This document shows, piece by piece, positions 44,974 to 56,035 of a DNA stretch of 64,000 bases. Made by a program: the position numbers and the translations under genes. Under the pieces are notes generated by a model that was not told where the DNA came from, searched no databases, and saw only the letters and a program-made list of their open reading frames with translations. Source of the DNA: Przewalskia tangutica (Eukaryota; Streptophyta; Magnoliopsida; Solanales; Solanaceae); contig CM056736.1 in NCBI GenBank assembly GCA_029844215.1, forward strand, positions 24,365,501 through 24,429,500, in the 5' to 3' direction. The first letter of the stretch is position 1. Every line of letters begins with the position of its first letter.

Positions 44974-44978
44974 CTACA

Positions 44979-46668
44979 CGAGTTTAATATCTATCATAAT
45001 ACATTTATATAACTCTTCATTTTTTTTATTTCATGTTGTTGATCTTAAGTGTCTGAGTTGATGATCTTAAGTGTAACACTTATGTATGTTTGCTGGTTGG
45101 GATTGTTGTAGACCACTGCTGGACTAAAAATATTGAAATGTTTATTGGCGTGTTAATATTATTGTGTATTTGTCATTTGACTTACTATCTACTTGGTAGT
45201 CATCCCAAACATGTTATACCTTATCCTGAATGCATCACCGTGTCCAGTAGGCAGTAGGAGGGTGATGTTATAATTGTCTAGGCCAAAGTGTTGCTGGATA
45301 CTAAAACAGTTTTCCCTGAGTGGTTGTTTATCACTTTTATTTGCCTAAACATCTCATCAAATTGACTCTGCATCTGTCCTACTTGTTTAAGTGGTAAAGG
45401 CCATCCATATTAATATGTAAAGTCTTCTAGGTCATCCTGTATCATGACTGTTTATTAAGTTGCAGAATGAAACATGTATCGGCATTACATACTTGCCCCT
45501 CTCTGTTTTTGTCTTCTGCATATTTGTCCCTATTTGTCTTGTCTTCTAAAATGTGAAATGTCCTTCCTAGATCGTATTTGTCCTGAGTAATCTCCTTAAG
45601 TTGACATATAGTTTTGACAGCTCCTTTACTTGCCATCAGAATATTGAAGCTTGCCCATCTTGTTTAAGTTCTTTAACTAGTCTAACTATAATATATGTTA
45701 GTTGATTATTGTCATTTGTATACTGCTTGTTCTCTGTTAAAAACAGTAAGCTTCGTAACCATTTCGTATAGTCCTAAAATGTTTCCATATAGCATAGATG
45801 TGATGTGTCTGACTTAAGAGACTCTATTAGATGAAATGGTATTCTCTAAGTGATCTACTTGTTCATTTTCCAGAACTTCATGTCTATAGGATTGATCATG
45901 TGCTTGAGTAAGTTTTTGCATACCTAATTGTAAGTTCAAATGATTTTGTGCAGCCTGAAATATGGATATAAATGATCTCCTGTGTGTTTTCTGAGCCTTA
46001 ACGTTCTTACGAATTAATCACACACACATCGGCCTCCTCATCTCTTCTAGCACCAGTCTTTCCCCCCTTTTGTATAACTAAATAGGCAAAATCATAGATT
46101 TTAAAGTTTGGCTCTTTCTTTTGACGTAAAGAAAAATAGTAACTAGTGGGCCAGCCACTTTACTTTGGACTGATTTATTCTTCCCTTAGATTTGAATCTA
46201 TTTGTATGAGGTTATTTGTGTAAGTATGTTTATTTGTTGGACGTTTTTATTCTAACTATGTTTTTGTAACATCTATGTTTTGCAGTTTGTTCATAGTTCA
46301 CCACTCAAAGTTTATCCTACAAGCAAAATGAAGAATTTTTGAATTAATTGGGCAGACTACTTGTACAATCGATTCCTTAAAGAAAAAATGGAAGGTTGAA
46401 GCTATTAGTTAGTATTTTGATGTAATTGTTGACTATGTCGTATTGTTATTAGTTAATGATTGTAAGCTACTAATGATTGAGATACTATTTTAAATATATT
46501 ATTATGTTTTATGCGAATGATTATATTATATTATATTATATTATATTATATTTTGAATGGAGTATTTTCTTTGTTACTTTTTTGATATTTTATTTATATG
46601 GTGAAAAATATGGGGAAAAAATAGGTAACAAAACAATAAATAAAAAGTAAAAAAAATAGATAAAAAGC
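44979..46668. other. CACTA interior, right part, non-coding
   Basis: T-rich, intron-like sequence. A TTATA pentanucleotide microsatellite (about six units) lies at 46521-46550. A 64-codon minus-strand frame at 45442-45636 has no motif. No transposase was found. Confidence 0.5.
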
Positions 46669-46866
46669 TTGCATAGCGTTTCAAAAAGCGCTATGCAAGC
46701 TAATATCTTCAAAATAGAAGTATAACTAGCATAACACTTTTTTTGCGCTATGCAGCTCTTTTTTAAGCGTTATCTAAGCTACCATAACGGTAGCTTGCAT
46801 AGCACTTGTAAGCGTTATGCAAGTCTTAAAAAAGCGCTATGCAAGCGCTTTTCTGTAGTAGTGAAT

Positions 46867-47547
46867 GCTGAAAAGTACTTTTAGGTGTTAAAATAAATTT
46901 TATAAAATTTGATTGAAATATTGAAATTAATAATATAAAATATTTTAAACAGAAGATGAGAAAGAGTACTATATATGAGGACTACAAAATTATAATACCT
47001 TGACCAACCACGGTAGATGACTAGATGAGTGATCCTTGACGTGAAATATTAAAAAATTAGAGTGAAAAAGTTACTATGCAGAATTTGTTTTTGATCTCAA
47101 ATTAAAGGACAGTTATTTGATCAAGTACTAAACATTGTCATTTAAATATAAAACTACAAGGAACTGATATACATGCATAAATTTCATCTTTTTCATTCGA
47201 ACCGTAACTCAAACAACCTCAAATCTCCACTAAATCATCCCAAAACCGAGATTCAAAATCCTTATGATGTTTCCAAAGTAATGCAATAACATCCACTTGA
47301 AATAAATCATAATTATGCTGATTTTTAATTTTTAACCACAACTCCAAGTTTCTTCAATGGAGTTTTTGCTCATCTTCTTCACTTTTTAGCAACCAAAGAT
47401 GTACTCAAACTATTCCAACAACACTCACTCAATATAAAATTCAATTTCAAAAAATTGACTTTTTGAACTCAAGCGAGCTTTGATATGATTGGTTTATTCT
47501 CTGATTCTGTCGACTGTCATGATCCAAAATATTCAAGGATCGTGATT
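46867..47547. other. Non-coding spacer
   Basis: A+T-rich DNA between the CACTA element and Ale-3. No gene, RNA or repeat was recognised. Confidence 0.5.
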
Positions 47548-47552
47548 GGAAC

Positions 47553-47799
47553 TGAAAAAAATAATCTCTTTCGTTATTCTTATTAATGAAAGGAGTATAT
47601 ATAAAAATTACATATAGAAAAATTCTTTTTCTATTCTACATCTAAAACTCTATTCTATTTGGAGACTAACTATACAATTATAGTAATAGTACAAGACTAA
47701 TTAAGGTATAATCCTAATATACAATATATACCATATATATTAATTCTAATATACATTGACCGGGCTGCTACAACCGAGATGGGTATGATATATTTAACA
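47553..47799 (-). repeat. Ale-3 3' LTR (247 bp)
   Basis: On the minus strand it starts TGTTAAATATATCATACC and ends TTTTTTTCA. It shares TACCTTAATTAGT and ATTGTATAGTTAGTC with the Ale-2 LTRs. Confidence 0.85.
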
Positions 47800-47975
47800 C
47801 TCCCTCACAATCATAGCGGGCGGTCTTCGTATGCTGAGACTGTCTCTAAAATGTTCAAAAAGGACCGAGGGAAGACCCATTGTAAAGATGTCTGCGATTT
47901 GATATCTGGAAGGGACATGACAGATGTGTACCTGTCCACGAGCTACCTTTTCGCGAACAAAATGAATGTCCATCA
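47800..47975 (-). pseudogene. Ale-3 RNase H, C-terminal part
   Basis: Reads VMDIHFVREKVARGQVHICH, then QIADIFTMGLPSVLFEHFRD and ends just before the LTR. It is open. The hAT insertion separates it from the rest of the domain. The TKGL motif of the family is TMGL here. Confidence 0.85.
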
Positions 47976-48114
47976 CAATATGCGGGCGTCCACAGAGGCG
48001 GTCGGCGACATGACATACGGGGCCCCGGCGGCGAGGCCTCATACAGAATTTTTATTTATTTTTATTGGTTTCAAATATTAAGGTATGTATTAAACATGCC
48101 TCCAATTTTATCAG

Positions 48115-48218
48115 TGGGAGCTGTAGCTTAGCAGTTGAAGGCTTCCTTCAAAAGTCAATCTCTAGCGAGAGGTCGCTCGCGTGTTCGAATCCAATGAGCA
48201 GCGGAAAGTTTTTTTTTT
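48115..48218 (+). ncRNA. tRNA-like segment with Pol III boxes
   Basis: An A-box-like TAGCTTAGCAGTTG (48124-48137), a perfect B box GTTCGAATCC (48183-48192) and a terminator-like T-run (48209-48218) are in the right order. GCTGT near the start can pair with GCAGC near the end, but the T-arm does not fold well. It is a degenerate tRNA-derived sequence or SINE head, not a functional tRNA. Confidence 0.4.
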
Positions 48219-48238
48219 AAAACACAAAAAATAAATTG

Positions 48239-48430
48239 GGCCAAAGTTCAAGTCCCAGCCCCCGTCCAAAACAAATTTGGGCCAAAATTTCATGTCCCAA
48301 TCGACCACCCTCCCTCTTTAAACAAAAACACAGCCCCCAAAGTTCAAGTCCCAACCCCCACCCAAAATAAATTGTGTCCCGAATTCCATGTCTCAATCGT
48401 CCACCCTCCCTCTTTAAACAAAAAAAAAAA
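48239..48430. repeat. Duplicated block of about 95 bp in the hAT element
   Basis: Two copies of CCAAAGTTCAAGTCCCA...CCACCCTCCCTCTTTAAAC, starting at about 48239 and 48333, and a third partial CCTCTTTAAACAAAAA at about 48445. A-runs follow each copy. Confidence 0.85.
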
Positions 48431-48806
48431 AAAACAGCCCCCTTCCCTCTTTAAACAAAAAAATAAACATACATTGGGTTCACCACAAATACAATTCAAA
48501 AAAAAGTTTCACCATTAATTATTGTAGAAATATCAACTTCCAAGTAAAGATATTTTTGATAAGTTATTATTTTGCTCTAAATCATCATTAACATGGATTG
48601 ATTGTATCAATATTTATCCATTTTTCTTAGGGTTTAAAATTTCTCAAATTTCAATATTAAGGGTTCTCAATAATACATTAAATTAATCGTGTTTAGCTTT
48701 AAATTTTACATTACTTTTATTGGAAATGTATGTAATTGATGACTTGTATTTTACTTGATTACATTTAAATTTGGTTTGTCTTTTTGTTTCAATAGGAGAA
48801 TTACAA

Positions 48807-49311
48807 ATGCCTCCTACCCGAAAATATCTGTCTGGACATGAAAAACGTAAAAAAAGAAGACACAAAGAAGAGTTCATCAAGTCTCAAAGAGGGGCATTAG
48901 ATAGATTTGTTGTGAAGCCGACAAATCCATCACTTGAAAATTTTGCTAATGAAGAATAAAATGATAGTGGTGAATTACATGAAGGCTTGACATTTGAAAA
49001 TGATGTGGATGAACATGTGAATGAAATTGAGGACAATCAAAGTGGAGATGGTTTAATCATAGAAAATGTTGATAATGTTGGTGAAGCTCATGACGACGAT
49101 GATGATGGTGATGGGGATGAAATTATTCACTATAAATTTGATGGTGTGAATGAAGAACCACATACATCAATTCCACTTGACATCTTTGATCCAAGAAATT
49201 TGGATGATTTAGATCTTAATTGAGAGTGAATTTCTAGACATTCTTGATTATGAAAGATTGCTTGATGACTTTGCAGATAAAAATGCAAGGAGATCAATTT
49301 TCTATGCCTAA
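48807..49311 (+). pseudogene. hAT transposase with catalytic core deleted
   Basis: It begins MPPTRKYLSGHEKRKKRRHK after an acceptor-like CAATAG, and RGALDRFVVK follows. This is the N-terminus typical of plant hAT transposases of the TTF-finger/ZMYM1-like group. An in-frame TAA interrupts it at 48957. It continues through an Asp-rich stretch to LDIFDPRNLDDLDLN (stop 49221). In the next frame, 49219-49311 reads a typical hAT C-terminus (LDYERLLDDFADKNARR). The DNA-binding and RNase H-fold catalytic parts between these are missing, so it cannot catalyse transposition. Confidence 0.75.
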
Positions 49312-49566
49312 TATAATGATAATTTTTTTTATAAATCTTGCATATAATGACATTAAGGTATATCTTTCGTAGCATTAATTATTTATTGTACTGAAATTGA
49401 AAGCATTAAATCTAATATAGTGTTTACTATACATTTATTTGATGTTTGATAATTTTTTTTAATATTTATTAATTAGTTAATTTTAATTTTTCATATGAAT
49501 AAAAAATGGTCTCTTTTGTTTTTCGCACTGAGCCCTTAAAAGTATAGAAACGACCCTGTCAATATG

Positions 49567-50909
49567 TTTAGTGCGCTGGTGCTGAACCAGATTCCAGAAA
49601 GGTAGATGATACTAACATTATCACAATAAACAAAGGTAGCTTTCTTAATAGGACAATGAAGCTCAAATAGAAGATTATGTAACCAACATGACTAGGAGAC
49701 CACATTGGCTACCCCTCGATACTCGGCCTCTACATTAGAACAGGACAACGTTGACTGACGTTTTGCAGACCACGAGACCAAGTTATTACCAAGAAACATA
49801 CAATAGCCAGATGTATACCGTCTGGTGTCAGGACAGCCACCCCAATCAACATCTATATATGAAACAAGTGTAGACGTCGACGAAGAATATAAATGCAAGC
49901 CATAATCAAGTGTTCTCTGGATGTACCAAATAATACGTTTGAGCGCATTCATGTGCTCAATCATGAGATCATGCGTAAACAAACACACCTGATGTACGAC
50001 ATATGTAATATTAGGTCCCGTGAACGTAAGAAACTGAAGGGCCCCTGCCAAGCTGCGATAGCGGGTCAGATCCTCATATAGGGATCCAGCCGCAGCACCC
50101 AACTTGGGTTTAGTATCAACTAGAGTAGAAGTGAAATTATAGGATGACATCCCAGCCCTCTCAATGATCTCTGCTGCATACTTCCTCTGAGATAAGAACC
50201 ATCCACCTGCATGACGAGTGACAACAATCCCCAAAACATAACTCAAGGGACCCAAGTCTTTCATAGCAAACTCAGAACTGAGCATTGTCATGATAGACTG
50301 ACATAATGCATCAGATGAAGCAATCAAGATAATATCATCCACATATAAGAGTATATAAGCTAAGGATGAACCACGACGATACACGAATAACGAATTATCA
50401 GACCTGCTGTGAGAGAACCCAATAGTCGACACATAGTCTGCAAACCTTTTATACCACGCTCGTGGAGACTGCTTAAGCCCATACAAGGACTTCTTGAACA
50501 AACAGACGTGATGAACATATTTGGGATCCCTAAACCCTAAGGGTTGATGCATATAAATTTTCTCCTTTAGATCTCCATGTAAGAAATCATTTTTCACATC
50601 CAACTGATGAATGAGTCATGTTTTCGATAGAGCCAAACTGAGCACTGTGCGGATGGTAGCTGGCTTGACCATCGAACTAAATATCTCCCCACAATCAAAA
50701 CCAAGCTGCTGAGTCTTACCATCACCTACAAGACGAGTTTTATGTCTCGCAAAAGAATCGTCAGAATTATTCTTATGAGCAAAAATCCACACTGACCGAA
50801 TAATATTAATACCAGATGGACGTGGCACCAACTTCCACATCTTATTATCAATAAAAGCATTATATTCACCGATCATAGTAATTTTTCAATTCGGGTCATT
50901 TAAAGCAGA
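49567..50909 (-). pseudogene. Ale-3 reverse transcriptase and RNase H
   Basis: Minus-strand order: RT linker (ALNDPN, then ITMIGEYNAFIDNKMWKLV), RLVGDGKTQQLGFDCGEIFS, HQLDVKNDFLHGDLKEK, the palm with intact LLYVDDIILIASSD, LGPLSYVLGIVVTRHAGG, then RNase H (YIDVDWGGCPDTRRYTSGY, SNVEAEYRGVANVVS). A stop near 50614 and others split it. The RNase H continues at about 49567-49691 to the hAT insertion site. The catalytic YVDD is intact. Confidence 0.9.
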
Positions 50910-51190
50910 CACATGATTACGGGGTCGAGAGATATAGTGGCATAAATCCATTGAAAAACCTTAGCATCAAGAGTAATCCATAATTTAGGATCTTCTTCCT
51001 TGGTGGGCACTCCCTCTGTACCAGAAGTCGGAGGGATTATGTGATGAAGGACTTGATGTGCTAGTGCATGAATCTTGAACAACTCTGCTTACGTCCCATA
51101 TTGAACGATTTCTAAGTCAAGAACAATAGGAAGAACGCTCTTGATGTTAGAAATTGTTAGGGCAGGATGAAAACTGTTCTTATCAGTCAT
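50910..51190 (-). pseudogene. Ale-3 gag fragment
   Basis: It starts MTDKNSFHPALTISNIKSV and runs to VQYGT, where a stop replaces the Trp usual in this family. It continues AELFKIHALAHQVLHHIIPP and breaks off near 50925, joining directly to the RT linker. About 125 bp of leader lies between it and the primer site. Confidence 0.82.
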
Positions 51191-51327
51191 AATGAATAGA
51201 ACAAGAAAATTTAGAGAAGGGAATATTTGGGTGAGGGCCTCCGGTTTGAGGGAGAAGCCGAGAGATGGAGAGATTGAGAGAGAGATATGCAGAAGTAAGG
51301 AGAAAATCACCTAGACTTGTGATACCA

Positions 51328-51443
51328 TGAAAGAAATAATTTCTTGATTATTCTTATTAATGAAAGGGGTATATATACAAGTTACATATAGAAATTTTTT
51401 TTTTCTATTCTACATCTAAAACCCTATTCTATTTGGAGACTAA
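51328..51443 (-). repeat. Ale-3 5' LTR, truncated
   Basis: Starts (plus strand) TGAAAGAAATAATTTCTTG beside the primer site and matches the 3' LTR until GGAGACTAA, where the match stops. About half of the LTR is missing. Confidence 0.82.
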
Positions 51444-51646
51444 TAAAAGAAATTGTTCAATAGATATGTTCATTATGATATTTGAATATAATGATTTAAG
51501 ATGGTATCATGTATATAATTTCAGGTGACTACCCACAGGAGAGCCAATAATTATGTTGTTTATATTCCAAATTATTGCATCTGTTTTTTTAAGCCTAAGT
51601 CCTCGTATCTCTATTTGAAGTTAACATACCTTCAACCCTTAATTCA

Positions 51647-52450
51647 ATGGATACATCTATTATGAAACTCAATGGAACCAACTACTCAGAATGGAAAAAA
51701 CAAATTGAGTTTTCCTTGGGGCTACTTGAATTTGACGTGGCTCTCCTTAAAGAGAAGCCAACTCCACTTACTGAAGAAAGTACCCCTAAGGAGAACAAAC
51801 TCCATATTGATTGGGATCGATCTAATAGACTAAGCATAATATTTATGCGAATGGTGATTTATACCAACATCAAAACCTCCCTACCCAAAACTGAGAGTGC
51901 AAAAGAATATTTGCAAGCCATTGAAGATCGGTTCAAGACTGCAGATAAATCCCTTACTGGGAATCTTATGGCAGATCTTGTAACTATGAAGTTTGATGGT
52001 TTTCGCTAAATGAGTGCTCATGTCATTAAAATGATTAACCTTGATGCCAAACTTAAGAATTTGGGATGTGTTATGGATAATGTGTTTCTCGTCTAATTCA
52101 TCCTGACTAGCTTACATCCTCAGTATGAACCATTCAAAATTCTACAACACTATTACGAAAAGTGGAGTCTGAATGAATTGACTAACAAACTAGTTCAAGA
52201 GGAGTCTAGACAAGGCCCACAAGGCATTAAAGTTGCTCATTTCACTCAAGAAGCTGTAAAACAAACTGGGAAAAAGAATAACTCAACCCATAAAAGGGGA
52301 CCACCCAAATATGATAAGGCTTCTCAGTCATCCAAGAAGAAAAAGAAGGATGACGCTTGCAAGTTCTGCAAGAAATCTGGACATTACCAGGCAGATTGTG
52401 CTAAGCGTAAAGCATGTTCGAAAAGAAAGGTAACCCCATGGGTTTCGTAA
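51647..52450 (+). pseudogene. Copia gag with CCHC zinc knuckle
   Basis: Starts MDTSIMKLNGTNYSEWKKQI, typical of copia gag, with ADKSLTGNLMADLVTMKFDG before a stop at 52007. The next frames hold the C-terminal capsid part. A zinc knuckle CKFCKKSGHYQADC (C-x2-C-x4-H-x4-C) lies at about 52357-52400. Two or more stops break it. Confidence 0.88.
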
Positions 52451-53640
52451 GTCATTTAGAATCAAATCTTACTAATGTACCTTCTTCTACTTGGTGGATT
52501 GATAAAACTGCTAACGTTCATGTTTCGAATTCTATCAGGGATTCATTACGATCCAAACCACAAACCTAAGTGAGAATTTCATTTTCATGGGGAATAAAGA
52601 CAAAGCTCCAGTTGAAGCTATTGAAAAGTTTTGTCTTATTTTAGATAGTGGTTACTAGTTAGACTTATGTCAAACTCTTTATGTTCCGTCTATTTCCCGT
52701 AATTTGATTTCTGTAAGCGTACTTGATAAGTTTGGATATTCATTTGAAGTAGGAAATGACAATTTAAGTTTGTTTAAAAATTCTAACCTTATTGGTTCTG
52801 GAATTTTAACTGATGGAATTTATAAACTTCATCTCAAACATCAAGATGCTGAAGTCCATCTCATCTTTCATGATAAGGAAACAAAAGGTAAGTCATCCAA
52901 AAATGACTCTTACTTCGTGGCATAAAAAGATGGGTCATATATCTAGTGAAAGAATCAAGCGGTTAGTAAAAGATAGTGTCCTCCTAGAGCTAGATTTTAC
53001 TAATATTACAACATGTGTTGATTGTATTAAAGGAAAAACAACAAAAAACAAAAAGAAATGAGCCATAAGAAGTACCCAGCTTCTTGAAATAATACATAAA
53101 GACATTTGTGGACCTTTTGTTGTTCCAACTTTTGGAGGAGAGAAATATTTCATCACTTGTATCGATGATTATTCATGTTATTGATATCTTTATCTATTGC
53201 ATGAAAAATCTCAGTCTATGGATGCTGTAGAAGTATTCATTACTGAAGTCGAAAGGCAACTAGAAAGAAAAATGAATATTATTAAGTCAGATAGAGGTGG
53301 TGAATTCTATGGAAGGTATGATGAAACAGGACAACATCTTGGACCTTTTTCTAGACTTCTCCAAAAACTTAGAATTGTTGCCCAATATACAACGCCTGGA
53401 TCTCCATGCCAGAACGGTGTAGCTGAAAGGCGAAATCGTATATATATGAAAATGGTTAGATTCATGATGAGTCATGCCAATTTACCTATATCCTTATGGA
53501 TGGATGCATTACAGACATCTGTTTACAACTTAAACAGGGTTCAAAGTAAGGTCGTTCCAAAGACCCCTTTTGAACTTTGAAAATGATGGAAACCTAGTTT
53601 AAGCCATCTCCAAATTTGGGGTTGCCCAGCTGAAGCTAGA
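52451..53640 (+). pseudogene. Copia protease remnant and integrase
   Basis: The protease start reads WWIDKTANVHVSNS, where the family has WWLDSGA; the catalytic D-S/T-G triplet is lost. The pre-integrase zinc site is visible (WHKKMGHIS and CVDC). The integrase core keeps its triad: D in HKDICGP, D in KSDRGGEF and E in QNGVAERRNR. Stops at about 53061, 53182 and 53578 interrupt the frame. Confidence 0.88.
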
Positions 53641-55100
53641 CTTCACAATCCAAATGAAAAGAAATTGGATTTCAAGACAGTCAATGGTTACTTTATTGGT
53701 TACACAAACAAATCCAAACGATATAGGTTTTATTGTCCTTACCATAGTATGAGAATTGTTGAAACCGGTAATACCAGATTCTATGAGTGGTGAAATCAGT
53801 GGGAGTACTAAACAACAAGAAGTGGTCATTCATGAAATAAGGTACCATCCTTTTACCCTCTATTCTAAAAGATATTGGGAATCATCCCATTGTTGAACCC
53901 GTTCACAATGAGGAAAACCCAATAAATGATCACCAACTCCATCATGAGATTATCACCAATCAGAATGATAATGAAGCACCACAGGAACCAACCTTAAGAA
54001 TATCTCACAGACAAAAGAGATCTAATATTCATGATGGTTACCTGCTTTACCTAATATAATCTGAAGGGACTAAGGACCCAATTTCTTATTCACAAGCCAT
54101 TAATAACGTTAATTATACTAAATGGATTGATACCATGAATTGAAATCTATGATAATAATCAAGTATGGGAAGTCATTCAATTTCCTCCAGGGCACAAAGT
54201 CGTCGGTTGTAAGTAGGTCTTCAAGACCAAACGTGACTGTAATGGTAAAATTGAACGCTATAAAGCCAGACTTGTTTTCAAAGGTTTTAATCAGAAAGAA
54301 GGCATTGACTACAATGAAATTTTTTCTCCTATTTCCAAGAAAGATTCTCTTAGAATTATCATGGCATTAGTAGCTCATTATGATCTCCAGTTACATCAAA
54401 TGAATGTGAAAACCGCCTTTCTAAATGGAGACATAGAAGAAGAAGTCTATATGCGTCAACCCGAAGGATTCATAATTGAAGGACAGGAAGACAATGGTCT
54501 GCAAACTTAAGAAATTAATCTATGGAATAAAATAAGCTTCCAGACAATGGTATCTAAAGTTTCATGAAATCATTACTGCTTTTGATTTCACAGAAAACTT
54601 AGTTGACTCTTGTATATATCTCAAGTTCAGTGAGAGCAAGTTCATATTTTTGTTCGGTATGTTGATGACTTATTATTAGCTAGTAGCGACCTTGGTTTAC
54701 TATGTAAAACAATGGATTATCTCTTAACGAACTTTGAAATGAAAGATATGGGTGAGGCTTCCTATCTGATAGGAATATAAATATTCTGTGATAGATCACA
54801 AATACTTCTAGGATTGTCTCAGAAAGTATATATTGACAAAGTCCTTAAGATATTTGGCATGACGAATTGTTCCTCTAGTCCTATCCCACTTCATAAATGA
54901 GATAAAGTTATTCTTGAGCAGTGCCCAAAGACTCATATAGAACGAGAAGAAATGACCAAATAACCTTATGCATCTCTTGTGGGGAGTTTGATGTATTCAC
55001 ATGTTTGTACAAGGATTGATATTAGTCATGTTGTTTGTATACTGGGTAGATTTCATAGTAACCCAAGAATCGCTTATTAGAAAGCTAGAAAGAAAGTACT
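53641..55100 (+). pseudogene. Copia reverse transcriptase, broken
   Basis: Recognisable in three shifting frames: the IGYTNKSKRYRFYCP linker near 53690, KIERYKARLVFKGFNQKEGI near 54250, LHQMNVKTAFLNGDIEEEVY near 54390, RYVDDLLLASSD near 54655 with both catalytic aspartates, then FEMKDMGEASYLIGI. Multiple stops (for example near 54507, 54775 and 54898) show long inactivity. Confidence 0.88.
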
Positions 55101-55128
55101 GAGATACCTAAAGAGCACAAGGAATTAT

Positions 55129-55638
55129 ATGCTCACAAACAGAAAATCAAGTCAACCACAAGTGACTAGTTATTTAGACTCATACCTTACTGGATGTCCT
55201 GACACCAGAATTTTCACTCTTGGATATGTGTATCTCTTATGTGGAGGTGCAATATCATGGAGAAGCCAGAAATCCGAGTTGCTTTTCGGATCCACCATGA
55301 TGGCTGAATATGTGGCATGTTATGAAGCTTCTATTCAGGGAACATGGCTGCGCAATTTTGTCCCACAGTTTGGCGCTTTAAGTTTTATCTCTAAGCCATT
55401 AACTATCTACTGCGACAATGAAACTGCAACCTTTTTCTCCAAGCATGATAGGATAACCAAGGGTTCAAAACACATGGACCTAAAATACCTATTACTGAAG
55501 CAATATGTTAAACTAAAGAAAATTATTGTTGAGTCAATAAGTACAGACTTACAAGTGGCAGACATATTCATAAAAGGACTATCTCCAAAGACTTTTCAGG
55601 GATATACTGAAAGCATGGGTCTTGCAGATAGTTCCTAA
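55129..55638 (+). pseudogene. Copia RNase H
   Basis: An open stretch of 169 codons with YLTGCPDTRIFTLGYVYLLC, MMAEYVACYEA, IYCDNETATFFSKHDR, GSKHMDLKYLLLKQ and ADIFIKGLSPKTF, ending in TAA. The YCDN Asp and AEY Glu are present. The N-terminal Asp strand is altered (DSYLTG for DADW.G). Confidence 0.85.
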
Positions 55639-56035
55639 TTATCTTATTTATGCCATTTAATTTTGTACTTATGCATGACAATTATTGAGCTCTTATACAT
55701 TTTCACATTTATTATTTCTGTTTTCTAATGTGTACATATTTATATTTAGATGAATGACAACAGAAACAGTCTTTACTTCAAGACATTATGTGACCATTAA
55801 GTTAATCTCATTTATGGCTAGTTATGAAAGGTTTTAATATTGTAGTACATGGAAGTAAGCATGTTGCAGAATAATGTGTACACGCTATGACTCCCATTGA
55901 CCACTATCAGAGTTGTGTTTCCTTTCTCTGCTTCACATTATTCTCCATGTTCCAAAAAGCATTAGCTTTTATATGAGAGAAAAATAAATTAGTTTCTGGG
56001 GGTTCCGTCTGTGACTTTGGTTATGTCTAGTGATC
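55639..56035 (+). other. 3' tail of the copia element or spacer, non-coding
   Basis: A+T-rich with no ORF. It probably contains the 3' LTR, but no matching 5' copy was recognised, so the edge is unknown. Confidence 0.4.

Larger units (their letters stand above)
40348..46863. mobile_element. CACTA (En/Spm) element without transposase, carrying genic-looking DNA
   Basis: Ends are CACTATAACAGA on the left and, reversed, CACTACTACAGAAAAGCGC on the right, with a 3-bp AAT duplication (40345-40347 and 46864-46866). Subterminal arrays of TTGCATAGCGCTT in both orientations lie at 40360-40650 and 46669-46855, including a perfect 12-bp-arm hairpin at 46669-46702. No TNPD- or TNPA-like protein is visible. 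Without the nested solo LTR (42325-44973) and its extra CTACA copy, the element is about 3.9 kb. Confidence 0.85.
47983..49558 (+). mobile_element. Internally deleted hAT element (TTF-finger type)
   Basis: The right end reversed is CAGGGTCGTTTC. The left end is CAGAGGCGGTCGG at 47993, preceded by 10 bp of uncertain origin. Flanks ACAATATG (47975-47982) and TCAATATG (49559-49566) agree at 7 of 8 bases and rejoin the Ale-3 RNase H correctly when the element is removed. Inside are a tRNA-like segment, a duplicated block and a transposase lacking its catalytic core. Confidence 0.75.
47553..51443 (-). mobile_element. Ale-3: copia element with gag joined to RT, hAT inserted
   Basis: Minus-strand Ale/Retrofit-type element. 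The 3' LTR is 47553-47799 and the truncated 5' LTR is 51328-51443. The primer site TGGTATCACAAG lies at 51316-51327 and a purine tract GTGAGGGAG at 47800-47808. Gag runs straight into the RT linker at about 50910, so protease and integrase are missing. A hAT element at 47983-49558 interrupts the RNase H. The 5' LTR breaks where the next copia element begins, so no target duplication can be seen. Confidence 0.82.
51444..55720 (+). mobile_element. Plus-strand Ty1/copia element with all domains, many stops
   Basis: The domain order is gag, protease, integrase, RT, RNase H, so Ty1/copia. A TGGTATCATG word at about 51512 may be the primer site. LTR edges and target duplication could not be set; a diverged 3' tail continues to about 56000. 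It lies directly against the truncated Ale-3 LTR. Its clade is not assigned. The coding parts are listed separately. Confidence 0.75.

Noticed and set aside
48115..48218. Functional tRNA-Leu or tRNA-Ser gene
   Set aside because: The B box is perfect but the T-arm and anticodon arm do not fold, and the segment sits inside a hAT element. It was kept only as tRNA-like.
53281..53475. Minus-strand ORF opposite the copia integrase
   Set aside because: It is an antisense shadow of the DDE core, which is clearly coded on the plus strand.
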